A DNA stretch of 64,000 bases from RUG12519 sp045649685 (GCA_045649685.1 JAZRQJ010000007.1:248001-312000), one strand, 5' to 3'. Positions 51,349 through 59,538 are shown, numbered from the stretch's first letter. Made by a program: numbers and translations. The notes: generated by a model not told the origin, from the letters alone.

Positions 51349-52698
51349 ATGATAAAGCTTTTAATGACTATATGCAAGTTTAATTTTGGTAAATTCGAAG
51401 AGAGAGAATTTAGAAAATTCGTGCGTATGGGTACAATCTTTTTTATGTTGATTGGAATTTATTGGTCTATGAGACCACTTAAAGATTCTTTATTTGTTCA
51501 GTTAGCTGGTGCGGTTTATCAACCCTATGCTAAGACTGTTTCACTTGTTCTTATGATATTTTTTGTGGCTATTTACACCAAGATTTTGGACTTTGTGTCG
51601 AAATCTAAATTATTGTCGTTAATGCCACCGATTTACTTTGGTTCCATAATGTTACTTTATGCAATATTTATTTGGGCTTTTCAAAGTGGAACTATTCAGC
51701 CTAGTACTTTAACGGTTGTTCTTGGTTATTTCTGGTACTTTTTTGTTGAAAGTTTCGGTTCAATAATAGTTGCATTGTTTTGGTCATTTGCAACAGATAT
51801 AACCAAGGCTGAGTCAGCTAAACAAGGTTTTCCATTGATATATACATTTGGTCAGTTGGGTGGAGTTCTTCTTCCTCTATTGCTTATTACATTGCCTGTA
51901 AGTATCGGGGTAAAATCAGATGCTCTATCTATAGTTGTTTTGGCAGTTTTAACTTTGGTTGTTACACTTTTGGTAAGACATCTTTTGAGAAGCACACCTG
52001 ATGATTTACTAGAATCAGTTGTTAAAGAAGAATCTGATAATGGTTCTAAAAAGAAAGAAAAAACAGGTTTTACAGAAGGTTTAAAATTGCTTTTCACTCA
52101 TAAATATTTGCTTGGAATGTTTGCTGTTAATTTCTTCTTTGAGTTTATAGTTACTGTTTTCGACTTTAACTTTAAATTATCAGCTAGTCAGGTATATAGT
52201 GGAGTAGAACTTACTAAATATTTAGCAATTTATGGTTCGTGTGTAAATATAGTTTCTCTGGTGTTCTTGCTTTTAGGAGTTAGTAACATTACTAAGAAAT
52301 TGGGAATAGGTGTTGCGCTATCGTTGGTTCCTGTAATGTTTGGTTTAGCAATATTTGGATTCTTAACTATTAATAGTTTGACATTCTTGTTCTGTTTGAT
52401 GATTGCATCTAAAGCTATTAACTATGCTTTGAGTGGACCAGCACTTAAACAGTTGTATATACCAACCAGTAAGGATGCAAAATCTAAAGCACAGGCTTGG
52501 GTTGAGACATTTGGCTCAAGATTTTCTAAAGAAGGTGGAGCTGGTGTGAACATGTTGTACTCAGCTTTGGGAACAGCAACATATCGTTTGCTCACTAGTG
52601 GATTAGGATTTGTGTTCGTTGTTGCATGGTTCCTTATTGCACTATATCTTGGAAGAACATACAAGAAAGCTGTCGATACAAACACTATAGTATGTTAG
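51349..52698 (+). CDS. NTT/TLC-family ATP/ADP translocase
   Basis: Predicted nucleotide carrier of the plastid/Chlamydia/Rickettsia NTT family, which swaps external ATP for internal ADP. 449 residues, with about 11-12 membrane segments. The N-terminal signature YWSMRPLKDSLFVQLAG holds Lys45. FVESFGSIIVALFW holds Glu134, NFFFEFIVTVFDF holds Glu265, and SGPALKQLYIPTSKDAKSKA holds Lys367. These four are candidates for the charged residues needed for transport in plant NTTs (Lys155, Glu245, Glu385, Lys527); the alignment is by eye. GGAGGGG precedes ATG 51349 and a strong promoter lies upstream. Substrate specificity (ATP/ADP against other nucleotides or proton symport) cannot be told. Confidence 0.92.
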   Translation: MIKLLMTICKFNFGKFEEREFRKFVRMGTIFFMLIGIYWSMRPLKDSLFVQLAGAVYQPYAKTVSLVLMIFFVAIYTKILDFVSKSKLLSLMPPIYFGSIMLLYAIFIWAFQSGTIQPSTLTVVLGYFWYFFVESFGSIIVALFWSFATDITKAESAKQGFPLIYTFGQLGGVLLPLLLITLPVSIGVKSDALSIVVLAVLTLVVTLLVRHLLRSTPDDLLESVVKEESDNGSKKKEKTGFTEGLKLLFTHKYLLGMFAVNFFFEFIVTVFDFNFKLSASQVYSGVELTKYLAIYGSCVNIVSLVFLLLGVSNITKKLGIGVALSLVPVMFGLAIFGFLTINSLTFLFCLMIASKAINYALSGPALKQLYIPTSKDAKSKAQAWVETFGSRFSKEGGAGVNMLYSALGTATYRLLTSGLGFVFVVAWFLIALYLGRTYKKAVDTNTIVC

Positions 52699-52741
52699 TA
52701 TATTTTTGAAAGCTTAATTGATGTTAGGTAAAATTTACCCT

Positions 52742-52787
52742 AAAAAGTTTTGGTGACTTTATTATATTTGTCACTGAAGCTTTTTAT
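52742..52787 (+). terminator. Terminator after the nucleotide translocase gene
   Basis: AAAAGTTTTGGTGAC pairs with GTCACTGAAGCTTTT (with G-U wobbles) and is followed by a T run. Confidence 0.75.
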
Positions 52788-52835
52788 TTTTATTAGTTTT
52801 TATAATGCCAAAAAGAAGAAAGGTGCGTTAAATAT

Positions 52836-53366
52836 ATGGATAATAAAATAAGAAATAGTGTAAAAATAATATTGATAAATGATAGAAAAGAACTATTGCT
52901 TTTGGCTACTGATGATAAAGAAATAAAAACCTTAGATGGTGACTATAATGGGAGATTTTGGCAGTTAGTGGGAGGGAAAATAGAGAAAGGCGAAACCGCG
53001 ATATTACAAGCAGCTAAGCGTGAATTATTCGAAGAAACTGGTTTGAAAGAACGTGATGTTGAATTTTATCCTGATGTAGTTTGGAAAGGTAATTTAAAAC
53101 TAAATATGCGTGGAATAGAAACTAAAATAAATCAAAAATTTGTAGTTGCTAAAGCTAAAAAAAGTAATATTAGTTTTAAAAATTTAACGGACGAAGAAAT
53201 AGGCAGTATTAAATCATTCAAATGGTTTTCCTTGGATGAAATAAAATATAGTTCAGATATTATATATCCTGTAGATTTACCTGAATATTTACCTGATATT
53301 TTAAATGGCAAATTTCCAGAACGGACTATAGTTTTAGATTTAAACAAGCAACCTAAAAAATTATAG
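52836..53366 (+). CDS. Nudix hydrolase
   Basis: 176 residues. A full Nudix box GGKIEKGETAILQAAKRELF-EETGL (Gly-x5-Glu-x7-Arg-Glu-U-x-Glu-Glu-x-Gly-U) lies at about residues 48-72, so Mg-dependent cleavage of a nucleoside diphosphate derivative is expected. The substrate is not readable. It follows the nucleotide translocase by about 140 bases with a terminator between, so it is a separate transcript. A link through nucleotide metabolism is possible only as speculation. Confidence 0.9.
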   Translation: MDNKIRNSVKIILINDRKELLLLATDDKEIKTLDGDYNGRFWQLVGGKIEKGETAILQAAKRELFEETGLKERDVEFYPDVVWKGNLKLNMRGIETKINQKFVVAKAKKSNISFKNLTDEEIGSIKSFKWFSLDEIKYSSDIIYPVDLPEYLPDILNGKFPERTIVLDLNKQPKKL

Positions 53367-53396
53367 CATGAAGGAAATTGATATATTAAATAATAG

Positions 53397-53454
53397 AAAC
53401 AGGAACATTTTAATCCTAAACCTATATAAGTTTAGGATTAAAATGTTCCTGTTT
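53397..53454. terminator. Very long, perfect hairpin terminator
   Basis: A 25-bp perfect stem (53397-53421 with 53430-53454) and an 8-base loop, with A-rich and T-rich flanks. It separates the convergent Nudix and membrane-protein genes. It is longer than any other terminator in the window. Confidence 0.85.
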
Positions 53455-53513
53455 TATTGTTTTTAGTTAATATTTAGACATTATAAAATATATTAAAGAA
53501 GTTAATGATTGGA

Positions 53514-53930
53514 TTACATTTTTTTGCGAAATTTCAAGAAATAGCCAAGTTGTACGACTATCGGAAGCATGCATAGTACGCCAAATACAATACAAGAGTT
53601 AGTGTCAATTATTTTTAACAGAAATGCATAAACTATTACCATAGGGAAAATAAAAGTTAAAATGTCAAATGCCTTAGCCTTAGATAAAGTGGTTATACTT
53701 TTAAGTCTTTCATCGTTTTTAGCTAATTCTATGTTTTTTAAATGTTCTTTATCTTTACTTGCAGCTATTATAGATAATATCCAAGTGATTACAAAAATAC
53801 TTAAACTAGCAATATATAACATACCGTATAATTGAATGTTAAAAATTTGGGTAATAATAGCTATTGCCAACAGAATCAATATTACAATCCATAAGAATTT
53901 TACTATTTTTACAAATTTAGTTTGTTTCAA
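53514..53930 (-). CDS. Small membrane protein paired with an XRE regulator
   Basis: 138 residues. Four hydrophobic segments (about 10-30, 34-55, 88-108, 112-132) around a charged loop (SKDKEHLKNIELAKNDERLKS). DUF2178-like by size and by its gene partner, but I cannot name it with confidence. The start is TTG 53930, with AAGGTGAT overlapping the XRE stop and two bases between the genes, so it is translationally coupled to the regulator. Such pairs are common in Firmicutes; their function is mostly unknown. Confidence 0.72.
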   Translation of the reverse strand: MKQTKFVKIVKFLWIVILILLAIAIITQIFNIQLYGMLYIASLSIFVITWILSIIAASKDKEHLKNIELAKNDERLKSITTLSKAKAFDILTFIFPMVIVYAFLLKIIDTNSCIVFGVLCMLPIVVQLGYFLKFRKKM

Positions 53931-53932
53931 AA

Positions 53933-54130
53933 TTAATCACCTTCATAAATAAAAATTTCTTCTATTGTTAAATTAAAAAAATTAGCAATCTTAAATGCCA
54001 AAGTGATTGAAGGATTATATTTTCCAGTTTCTAAAGAACTTATAGTTTGTCTTGTAACTTCAAGAGCTTCAGCTAATTCCGATTGGCTAATTTTTTTTGA
54101 TTTTCTAAACATTTCAATATTATTCTTCAA
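53933..54130 (-). CDS. Small XRE-family repressor (autoregulator)
   Basis: A 65-residue single helix-turn-helix protein (KKISQSELAEALEVTRQTISSLETGKYNPS) of the YozG type. The longest frame begins at TTG 54145, but the likely site is TTG 54130 (GGTG 5 bases upstream), which gives the usual short N-terminus. It lies under a consensus promoter that overlaps a 30-bp palindrome, so it probably represses its own operon with the membrane protein. Confidence 0.85.
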   Translation of the reverse strand: MKNNIEMFRKSKKISQSELAEALEVTRQTISSLETGKYNPSITLAFKIANFFNLTIEEIFIYEGD

Positions 54131-54143
54131 AATATCACCGGCC

Positions 54144-54173
54144 AATCAATGTAAAGTTAACTTTACATTGATT
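54144..54173. promoter_or_regulatory. Perfect 30-bp palindromic operator
   Basis: Half-site AATCAATGTAAAGTT (54144-54158) is followed by its exact reverse complement (54159-54173). It overlaps the -10 box and start point of the XRE promoter. It is the best candidate binding site for the XRE protein encoded at 53933-54130. Confidence 0.8.
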
Positions 54174-54199
54174 ATAATGCATTAAATTTAAAATGTCAA
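54171..54199 (-). promoter_or_regulatory. Consensus sigma-A promoter of the XRE/membrane-protein operon
   Basis: On the minus strand TTGACA (54199-54194), a 17-base spacer and TATAAT (54176-54171); the -10 box overlaps the palindrome at 54144-54173. Confidence 0.85.
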
Positions 54200-54282
54200 G
54201 AATATTGTATATTTAGAGTGTATAGTTTATAAAAATTATGCTATTTCTTTTAATAATTTTAAACTAACGATAAGCTTAAACG

Positions 54283-54313
54283 AAAAAACCAACTCAATTT
54301 GAGTCGGTTTTTT
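54283..54313 (-). terminator. Terminator of tmRNA
   Basis: Minus-strand hairpin AACCGACTCAAA-TTGAGTTGGTT (one wobble) followed by a T run. It can also act on the plus strand. Confidence 0.8.
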
Positions 54314-54334
54314 TAGGCTAAAGAATATTAATAG

Positions 54335-54727
54335 TGGTGGAGGCGAGGGGAGTTGAACCCCTGTCCGAAAGTAATCACACATAATTTTCTACGAGTGTAG
54401 CTAATTGTTAAAAATTCCTCGGATAATATAGACAAAAAGCAAACCAATAAAATCGAGTATCTCATTAATCCACTGTTCAAAGAACTGAGATATTCTATGA
54501 ACTGTCTACTGCTAAATCAATGAAGCTGAATTCAGTTTGCAGTAAAACTAGAATATCAACTTTGGCAAAATTTTAATTAAGCTGCCAAAAGAGCTCTGTT
54601 ATTATTAACAAAGCCTATATTTGCATTATTTTTTGCATTTAAAATTTAAATATGCCTTTTATAGAGATGACATCTCCTCTACTCGCTTATTATGCACTTT
54701 TATCTCCGTCGAATCCCTTACGCCCCC
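54335..54727 (-). ncRNA. ssrA: tmRNA (ssrA)
   Basis: Rescues stalled ribosomes together with SmpB. On the minus strand the 5' end GGGGGCG pairs with the 3' CGCCTCC, followed by ACCA, and GGGGTTCAACTCCCC forms the T arm. The tag reading frame begins at GCA (54636, nucleotide 92 of the RNA) and ends at TAA (54577): AKNNANIGFVNNNRALLAA. The usual LAA end signal for ClpXP is present. Its first base is the last base of the smpB stop codon. 393 nucleotides including CCA. Confidence 0.95.
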
Positions 54728-55194
54728 TAATATTTTAATTTTTGTTTTAATTCTCTTTCAATCTGTCGTTTAGCATCTCTGGTAGCAATGGATGCTCGTT
54801 TATCATATAATTTTTTACCTTTACATAATCCTATTTCAATTTTAACTTTGGATTTTAAAAAGTAAGCAGATAGGGGAATTATAGAATATCCTTGACGCTT
54901 AACATTACTATATAAATTTAAAATCTCTTTCTTGTGTAATAACAATTTTCTTTTACGTAACGGATCTCTATTAAATATATTTCCATGCTCATATGGCTTT
55001 ATATGCATATTAAACAAATAAATTTGACCTTCGTCGATCATACAATAGGCATCTTTTAAGGTCAAATTTCCTTGTCTTATTGATTTAACTTCAGTTCCAA
55101 AAAGCTCAATGCCAGCTTCATAACATTTTTCAATGATATAATCGTGTCTGGCTTTTCTATTTAAAGAAATTATTTTTTTTGATGTGTCTCGCAT
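54727..55194 (-). CDS. smpB: SsrA-binding protein SmpB
   Basis: Partner of tmRNA in trans-translation. 155 residues. SLNRKARHDYIIEKCYEAGIEL, GTEVKSIRQGNLTLKDAY and the C-terminal basic tail with RDAKRQIERELKQ are typical. ATG 55194 gives the normal start; TTG 55209 is only one or two bases from the AAGGA element. The stop (TAG) shares its G with the first nucleotide of tmRNA, so read-through transcription is the obvious arrangement. Confidence 0.95.
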   Translation of the reverse strand: MRDTSKKIISLNRKARHDYIIEKCYEAGIELFGTEVKSIRQGNLTLKDAYCMIDEGQIYLFNMHIKPYEHGNIFNRDPLRKRKLLLHKKEILNLYSNVKRQGYSIIPLSAYFLKSKVKIEIGLCKGKKLYDKRASIATRDAKRQIERELKQKLKY

Positions 55195-55221
55195 AATAAC
55201 AAAAACCAATTCCTTCTGTAA

Positions 55222-55821
55222 TTATAACTTGTTTCGGTTTTCTATAGCTTTAGAAATAGTTATTTCATCCACATATTTAAGCTCACCACCAACAGGCATA
55301 CCATAAGCAATACGTGAAACAACAACTTCCATTGGCTTTAATAATTTAGATATATACATAGCAGTAGCTTCGCCCTCGATAGTTGGGCTAGTAGCCAATA
55401 TAACTTCTTTAATATTGCTACCATTAACTCTTTTTAATAAATGTTTAATTGTCAAATTATCTGGACCAATGCCGTCTAAAGGCGATATTAAACCATGTAA
55501 AACATGATATAACCCATTAAAGCTGTTGGATTTTTCTAAAACTACTATATCTCTAGACTCTTCAACAACACAAATAACACCATGGTCTCTGGATTGATCT
55601 GAGCACATTTCACAGATGTCTAAATCGGTTAAATTTTGACAAACTGAACACTTGTGTATGTTTTCATGGGCGTCCAGTAAGGTATTTGTGAAAATTTCAA
55701 TTTGTTCTTTATTTAATGTGAGTATATAGAATGCAAGTCGCCAAGCAGACTTTCTGCCAATTCCCGGCAATGAAGCAAATTGCTCTGCTAACTTTTTTAG
55801 TGTAACTGATTCTCCACTCAT
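55222..55821 (-). CDS. recR: Recombination protein RecR
   Basis: RecFOR-pathway mediator. 199 residues. The helix-hairpin-helix (LPGIGRKSAWRLAFYIL) comes first, then a C4 zinc finger (CSVCQNLTDLDICEMC) and a Toprim domain (ICVVEESRDIVVLE, ILATSPTIEGEATAMYI). Three bases after ybaB; dnaX-ybaB-recR is the standard order. The ribosome binding site is weak, consistent with coupling to ybaB. Confidence 0.97.
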   Translation of the reverse strand: MSGESVTLKKLAEQFASLPGIGRKSAWRLAFYILTLNKEQIEIFTNTLLDAHENIHKCSVCQNLTDLDICEMCSDQSRDHGVICVVEESRDIVVLEKSNSFNGLYHVLHGLISPLDGIGPDNLTIKHLLKRVNGSNIKEVILATSPTIEGEATAMYISKLLKPMEVVVSRIAYGMPVGGELKYVDEITISKAIENRNKL

Positions 55822-55824
55822 GAT

Positions 55825-56163
55825 TTAAAGTAACCCAGGAATAGCAAAGCCTTTTGTTATTTTATCTATTTCTTCGTCAGTATATTCATCAACTTGATGT
55901 AACGCTTCGTTAACGGCGCTAATTATTAAGTCTTGAAGCATTTCAATATCATCACCTGATACAACATCTGGTTTAATATTTAAAGATTTTAAACTTTTGT
56001 CACCCATAACAACTGCTTCAACAGCACCTCCGCCAGACTGTGCTGAAAAAGTCATTTTTTCAATTTCAGCTGTTCTTTCCTGCATTTTTGCTTGCATATT
56101 TTGCAATTTTTCTGTCATATCACTTTGTTTATTACTAAAATTTTTAGGTAACCTCGATTTCAT
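55825..56163 (-). CDS. ybaB: YbaB/EbfC nucleoid-associated protein
   Basis: Small DNA-binding dimer. 112 residues. KLQNMQAKMQERTAEIEKMTF, the beta strand SGGGAVEAVVMGDKSLKSLNI, and LQDLIISAVNEALHQVDE give the family pattern. GGAGG precedes ATG 56163. It lies between dnaX and recR. Confidence 0.95.
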   Translation of the reverse strand: MKSRLPKNFSNKQSDMTEKLQNMQAKMQERTAEIEKMTFSAQSGGGAVEAVVMGDKSLKSLNIKPDVVSGDDIEMLQDLIISAVNEALHQVDEYTDEEIDKITKGFAIPGLL

Positions 56164-56196
56164 AATTATTCCTCCTAAATTCTTTTATTATTGAGA

Positions 56197-57774
56197 TTAT
56201 TCTTCATCAACGATTATTCCAGCTTTCTCAGCTGACATTAAAACGTCTTTAAGTTTATTTTCAGTATGTTTAACAGCTGTTGCTTTTTTCAAAAATATTC
56301 GATAATCTTTTCCTGTTTTAGATTTTATTATGTCGTTTATAAATGCCTTTTTCTCCAATATTTTTTCTGCAACAATAGAATTTTTAGAATTTATATATAA
56401 TTTGTCTTCAATTGTAAAAGCCTGAGATCCAACTAAAAATCCAAATAACATACCATTTTTATCTTTATCACGTATATCATCTAAGATATCTTGCCAACTA
56501 TCCAATGGAATAATATTTTTACTTTCATTAAATTCTTTATCGTCAATTTTTTTACTATTTTTAGTTTTTATATCACTAGAAACTGATGATTTTAAATTAT
56601 TAGTTTCAGAATTCGACACATTATCATAATTGCCAAAACCCCTTTTGTTACTAAAAACATTTTCATTATGTTTGGAAGAGTTGCCACCTGAAAGATTTGA
56701 ACAAATTTTTAAAATACAAATCTCAAATAGGAGGCGTTTGTTTGATGAACTCCTAAGATTTTCAGAACAATTTTGAAGAAAGTCTAAAATTCTTATTATC
56801 TGAGACACATCCAAATGTTTGAACATCTCTTGTTGAGATACATCTAGAAACTCATTAGAACTCAAAGATTGATACGAATTTGGATCTAAAACTAGGGACA
56901 GCATAATATCGCGATAAAACTGAGTCAATTCAGAACAAAGATATTGAATATCAACTGAATTCTGATACAATAAATCAATAACTCTAATGACTTTTGAGGT
57001 GTCTCCATCCAATATATATCCATGTAGCTTTAATATATGTGTTTTATCTATAAGACCCAATATATTGCTAACAGTTTCCAAAGTAATATTATCTGTGATA
57101 GATGCACACTGATCTAAAACAGAAATCGCGTCTCGCATTGATCCATCTGAAAGTTTAGAAATTTTGCAAGCCGCCTCTTCAGACAATTTAAAATTTTCTT
57201 TTGAAGAGATGTGCATCAATCTATTCTGAATATCTTCATGGTTGACTCTTCTAAAGTCAAATTGTTGACACCTAGAAAGTATTGTTATAGGTATTTTATG
57301 AATCTCAGTAGTTGCTAGGATAAAAACCACATATTTAGGTGGCTCTTCCATAATTTTTAAGAGTGCATTGAAAGCACTCACAGATAACATATGAGCTTCG
57401 TCTATTATATATACGCGGTAACGACATGAACTGGGAACAAAATTAGCTTCATCTCTCAGTATTCTTACGTCATTCACACTATTATTACTAGCACCATCCA
57501 TTTCAATAACATCTAGAATGCTACCGTCATCTAATCCTTTACAAACTGAACATTCACAACATGGCTCACCATCTTTAGTGTTTAAGCAATTTATAGCTTT
57601 AGAAAATATTTTAGCACAAGTCGTTTTTCCAGTTCCTCTAGATCCAGTAAAAAGATATGCATGAGCTATTTTTTGGTTTTTTATTTCATTTTTTAGAGTA
57701 GATGTAATGTGCATTTGAGAAACAACATCATCAAACATTTTCGGTCGCCATTTTCTATAAAGAGCAACATACAT
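56197..57774 (-). CDS. dnaX: DNA polymerase III subunits gamma/tau
   Basis: Clamp-loader ATPase. 525 residues from ATG 57774; the frame begins at 57792, but GGAGG lies 11 bases before 57774. Walker A GSRGTGKTT, zinc-binding CLNTKDGEPCCECSVCKG, Walker B VYIIDEAHML, SRC motif ILSRCQQFDFRR and NALLKIMEEPPKYVVFILATT. After about residue 360 the C-terminal tau part becomes hydrophilic and poorly conserved. No slippery A-run frameshift signal is obvious. It is followed by ybaB and recR. Confidence 0.96.
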   Translation of the reverse strand: MYVALYRKWRPKMFDDVVSQMHITSTLKNEIKNQKIAHAYLFTGSRGTGKTTCAKIFSKAINCLNTKDGEPCCECSVCKGLDDGSILDVIEMDGASNNSVNDVRILRDEANFVPSSCRYRVYIIDEAHMLSVSAFNALLKIMEEPPKYVVFILATTEIHKIPITILSRCQQFDFRRVNHEDIQNRLMHISSKENFKLSEEAACKISKLSDGSMRDAISVLDQCASITDNITLETVSNILGLIDKTHILKLHGYILDGDTSKVIRVIDLLYQNSVDIQYLCSELTQFYRDIMLSLVLDPNSYQSLSSNEFLDVSQQEMFKHLDVSQIIRILDFLQNCSENLRSSSNKRLLFEICILKICSNLSGGNSSKHNENVFSNKRGFGNYDNVSNSETNNLKSSVSSDIKTKNSKKIDDKEFNESKNIIPLDSWQDILDDIRDKDKNGMLFGFLVGSQAFTIEDKLYINSKNSIVAEKILEKKAFINDIIKSKTGKDYRIFLKKATAVKHTENKLKDVLMSAEKAGIIVDEE

Positions 57775-57848
57775 GCAAAATGATACCTCCAAAACATTTG
57801 TTAATTTAGTGCCAAATACACGCTGTAAACAAGACTATTTTTATAATC

Positions 57849-57970
57849 TCACATGTGAACACTCAGGTAGTTCCGTGACGCAACAAAGACATCTACTTAA
57901 TGCTGCTCAGTTCCCTGCCTGACATGGTTCATAGAGCTTGTTCGCACAGAGCCTAAATGCTCACATGTCA
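57849..57970 (-). ncRNA. ffs: Signal recognition particle RNA, small (4.5S-like) type
   Basis: On the minus strand, the helix-8 core reads GTCAGG-CAG-GGAA-CTG-AGCAGC: the asymmetric loop strands GTCAGG and AGCAG flank a three-base-pair stem with a GGAA tetraloop. Outer pairs support it: ACATGTGAGCA with TGTTCACATGT at the ends, and ATTTAGG with CCTGAGT inside. The ends are estimated from these pairings. It lies upstream of dnaX, as scr does in Bacillus. The Alu-domain half of the larger Bacillus RNA is absent. Confidence 0.88.
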
Positions 57971-57999
57971 AAATACAAAATTACAATCAACGTGAAGAT

Positions 58000-58028
58000 A
58001 TTATATCACATATTATTTATATTTGCAA
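58000..58028 (-). promoter_or_regulatory. Sigma-A promoter for SRP RNA
   Basis: On the minus strand TTGCAA (58028-58023), a 17-base spacer and TATAAT (58005-58000) with a TGA extended -10. Predicted initiation near 57993 leaves about 23 extra 5' bases that would be trimmed. With no terminator before it, dnaX may be read from here too. Confidence 0.75.
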
Positions 58029-58079
58029 GTATTATGTTTGTTTTTATAATTTGTATTTTGATAATTAAATTATATGTTT

Positions 58080-59519
58080 TTAAATATGCTTTTTAAGAGT
58101 CTCTTTTATAATTGATGGATTTCCTTTTCCTTTTGTAGCTTTCATACACTGTCCAACTAAATATCCAAATGCGTTTGTTTTCCCGTTTTTATAATCATTT
58201 ATAGATTTTTCATTTTCTTTTAAAACTTTTAATACAATGTCTTCTAGTTCATCAGTGTTAGAAATTTGTTCTAATCCTAGATCAGTAATTAATTGATCAA
58301 TTGATTTAGAATTGTTTGCCACGATTTGTTTAAATATTTTTTTACCGGAAGAAGTTGAGATAGATCCACTTTGTATATATGATATTATTTTGTTTAAATT
58401 TTCTGGAGTAATTATTTCTAAATAATTTTTAGATGTTTTATTAACTTGTTCAGATATTGTGGTTAAGACCCAGTTAGCAATTGACTTTGTATCTAATTTT
58501 TTGTTTAATTCATATGTTTTTTCAAATAATGTAGCTCGTTGAATATTATTAGCTATTAATTTTGCGTCAGTTTGGGGAAGATTAAAATCATTTATATATC
58601 TGATAGTTTTATGATTTGGCATTTCTGGAATGTCGTTGGATATTTTTTCTATGGTATCATTATCTACAAATATATTTTTTAAATCAGGTTCGGGGAAATA
58701 TCGGTAGTCTTGAGCATTCTCTTTAGAACGTATAGCAATTGTTTTGGATAACTTTTCATCCCATCTTCTGGTTTCTTGATTAATTATACCGCCAGATTCT
58801 AATATTTCTATTTGTCTTTGATATTCATACTCTATAGCTTTAATTGCTCCACTAAAAGTATTTACATTTTTCATTTCACATCTTGTGCCAAGATTTTTTT
58901 GTGATGTGGGTTTAACAGAAACATTAACATCACACCTAATTGACCCTTCCTGCATCTTTGCATCAGATATGTTTAAATATGTTAAATAAGATTTAATTGT
59001 TTCTAAATATGCTTTTGCTTCTTCAACAGATCTTATGTCTGGTTCAGAAACGATTTCTATTAGGGGAACTCCACACCTATTGAAATCTATTAGTGTGCCG
59101 TCAAATTTATCAGTTTTTAGCAATTTTCCGGCGTCTTCCTCTATGTGTATTCTTGTTATGCCTATTCGTTTTGTTTTACCATCTTCGAGTAATATATCTA
59201 AATAACCATTTTCACATAGAGGTATGTCTGATTGTGAAATTTGATAAGCTTTTGGAAGATCTGGATAAAAATAATTTTTTCTATCTTGTTTAGATACTTG
59301 ATTTATTTTGCAGTTTGTTGCTAATCCCATTTTAACTGCGTATTCTACAACTTTTTTGTTTAGTGTTGGTAATGTTCCGGGCATACCGGTGCAAATAGGA
59401 CAACATACTGAATTTACTTCTAGACCAAATTCATTTTTACATGAACAATATATTTTAGAATTTGTAGATAGCTCGGCGTGTATTTCTAATCCTACTACTA
59501 AGTCATATTTGTTTGACAT
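58080..59519 (-). CDS. gatB: Asp/Glu-tRNA amidotransferase subunit B
   Basis: tRNA-binding kinase subunit of GatCAB, which converts Glu-tRNA-Gln (and Asp-tRNA-Asn) to Gln-/Asn-tRNA. 479 residues. VVGLEIHAELSTNSKIYCSC, the Zn site CCPICTGMPGTLPTLN, RKNYFYPDLPKAYQISQ and RCGVPLIEIVSEPDI are seen. The YqeY-like C-terminal domain is complete. The order on this strand is ligA-gatC-gatA-gatB. Confidence 0.97.
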   Translation of the reverse strand: MSNKYDLVVGLEIHAELSTNSKIYCSCKNEFGLEVNSVCCPICTGMPGTLPTLNKKVVEYAVKMGLATNCKINQVSKQDRKNYFYPDLPKAYQISQSDIPLCENGYLDILLEDGKTKRIGITRIHIEEDAGKLLKTDKFDGTLIDFNRCGVPLIEIVSEPDIRSVEEAKAYLETIKSYLTYLNISDAKMQEGSIRCDVNVSVKPTSQKNLGTRCEMKNVNTFSGAIKAIEYEYQRQIEILESGGIINQETRRWDEKLSKTIAIRSKENAQDYRYFPEPDLKNIFVDNDTIEKISNDIPEMPNHKTIRYINDFNLPQTDAKLIANNIQRATLFEKTYELNKKLDTKSIANWVLTTISEQVNKTSKNYLEIITPENLNKIISYIQSGSISTSSGKKIFKQIVANNSKSIDQLITDLGLEQISNTDELEDIVLKVLKENEKSINDYKNGKTNAFGYLVGQCMKATKGKGNPSIIKETLKKHI

Positions 59520-59538
59520 TTAATATTTCCCTCCGATT

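Noticed and set aside
52836..53366. Nudix gene as part of a translocase operon
   Set aside because: A hairpin with a T run separates the two genes.
54727..55209. smpB starting at TTG 55209
   Set aside because: The codon lies one or two bases from the AAGGA element; ATG 55194 fits the family N-terminus.
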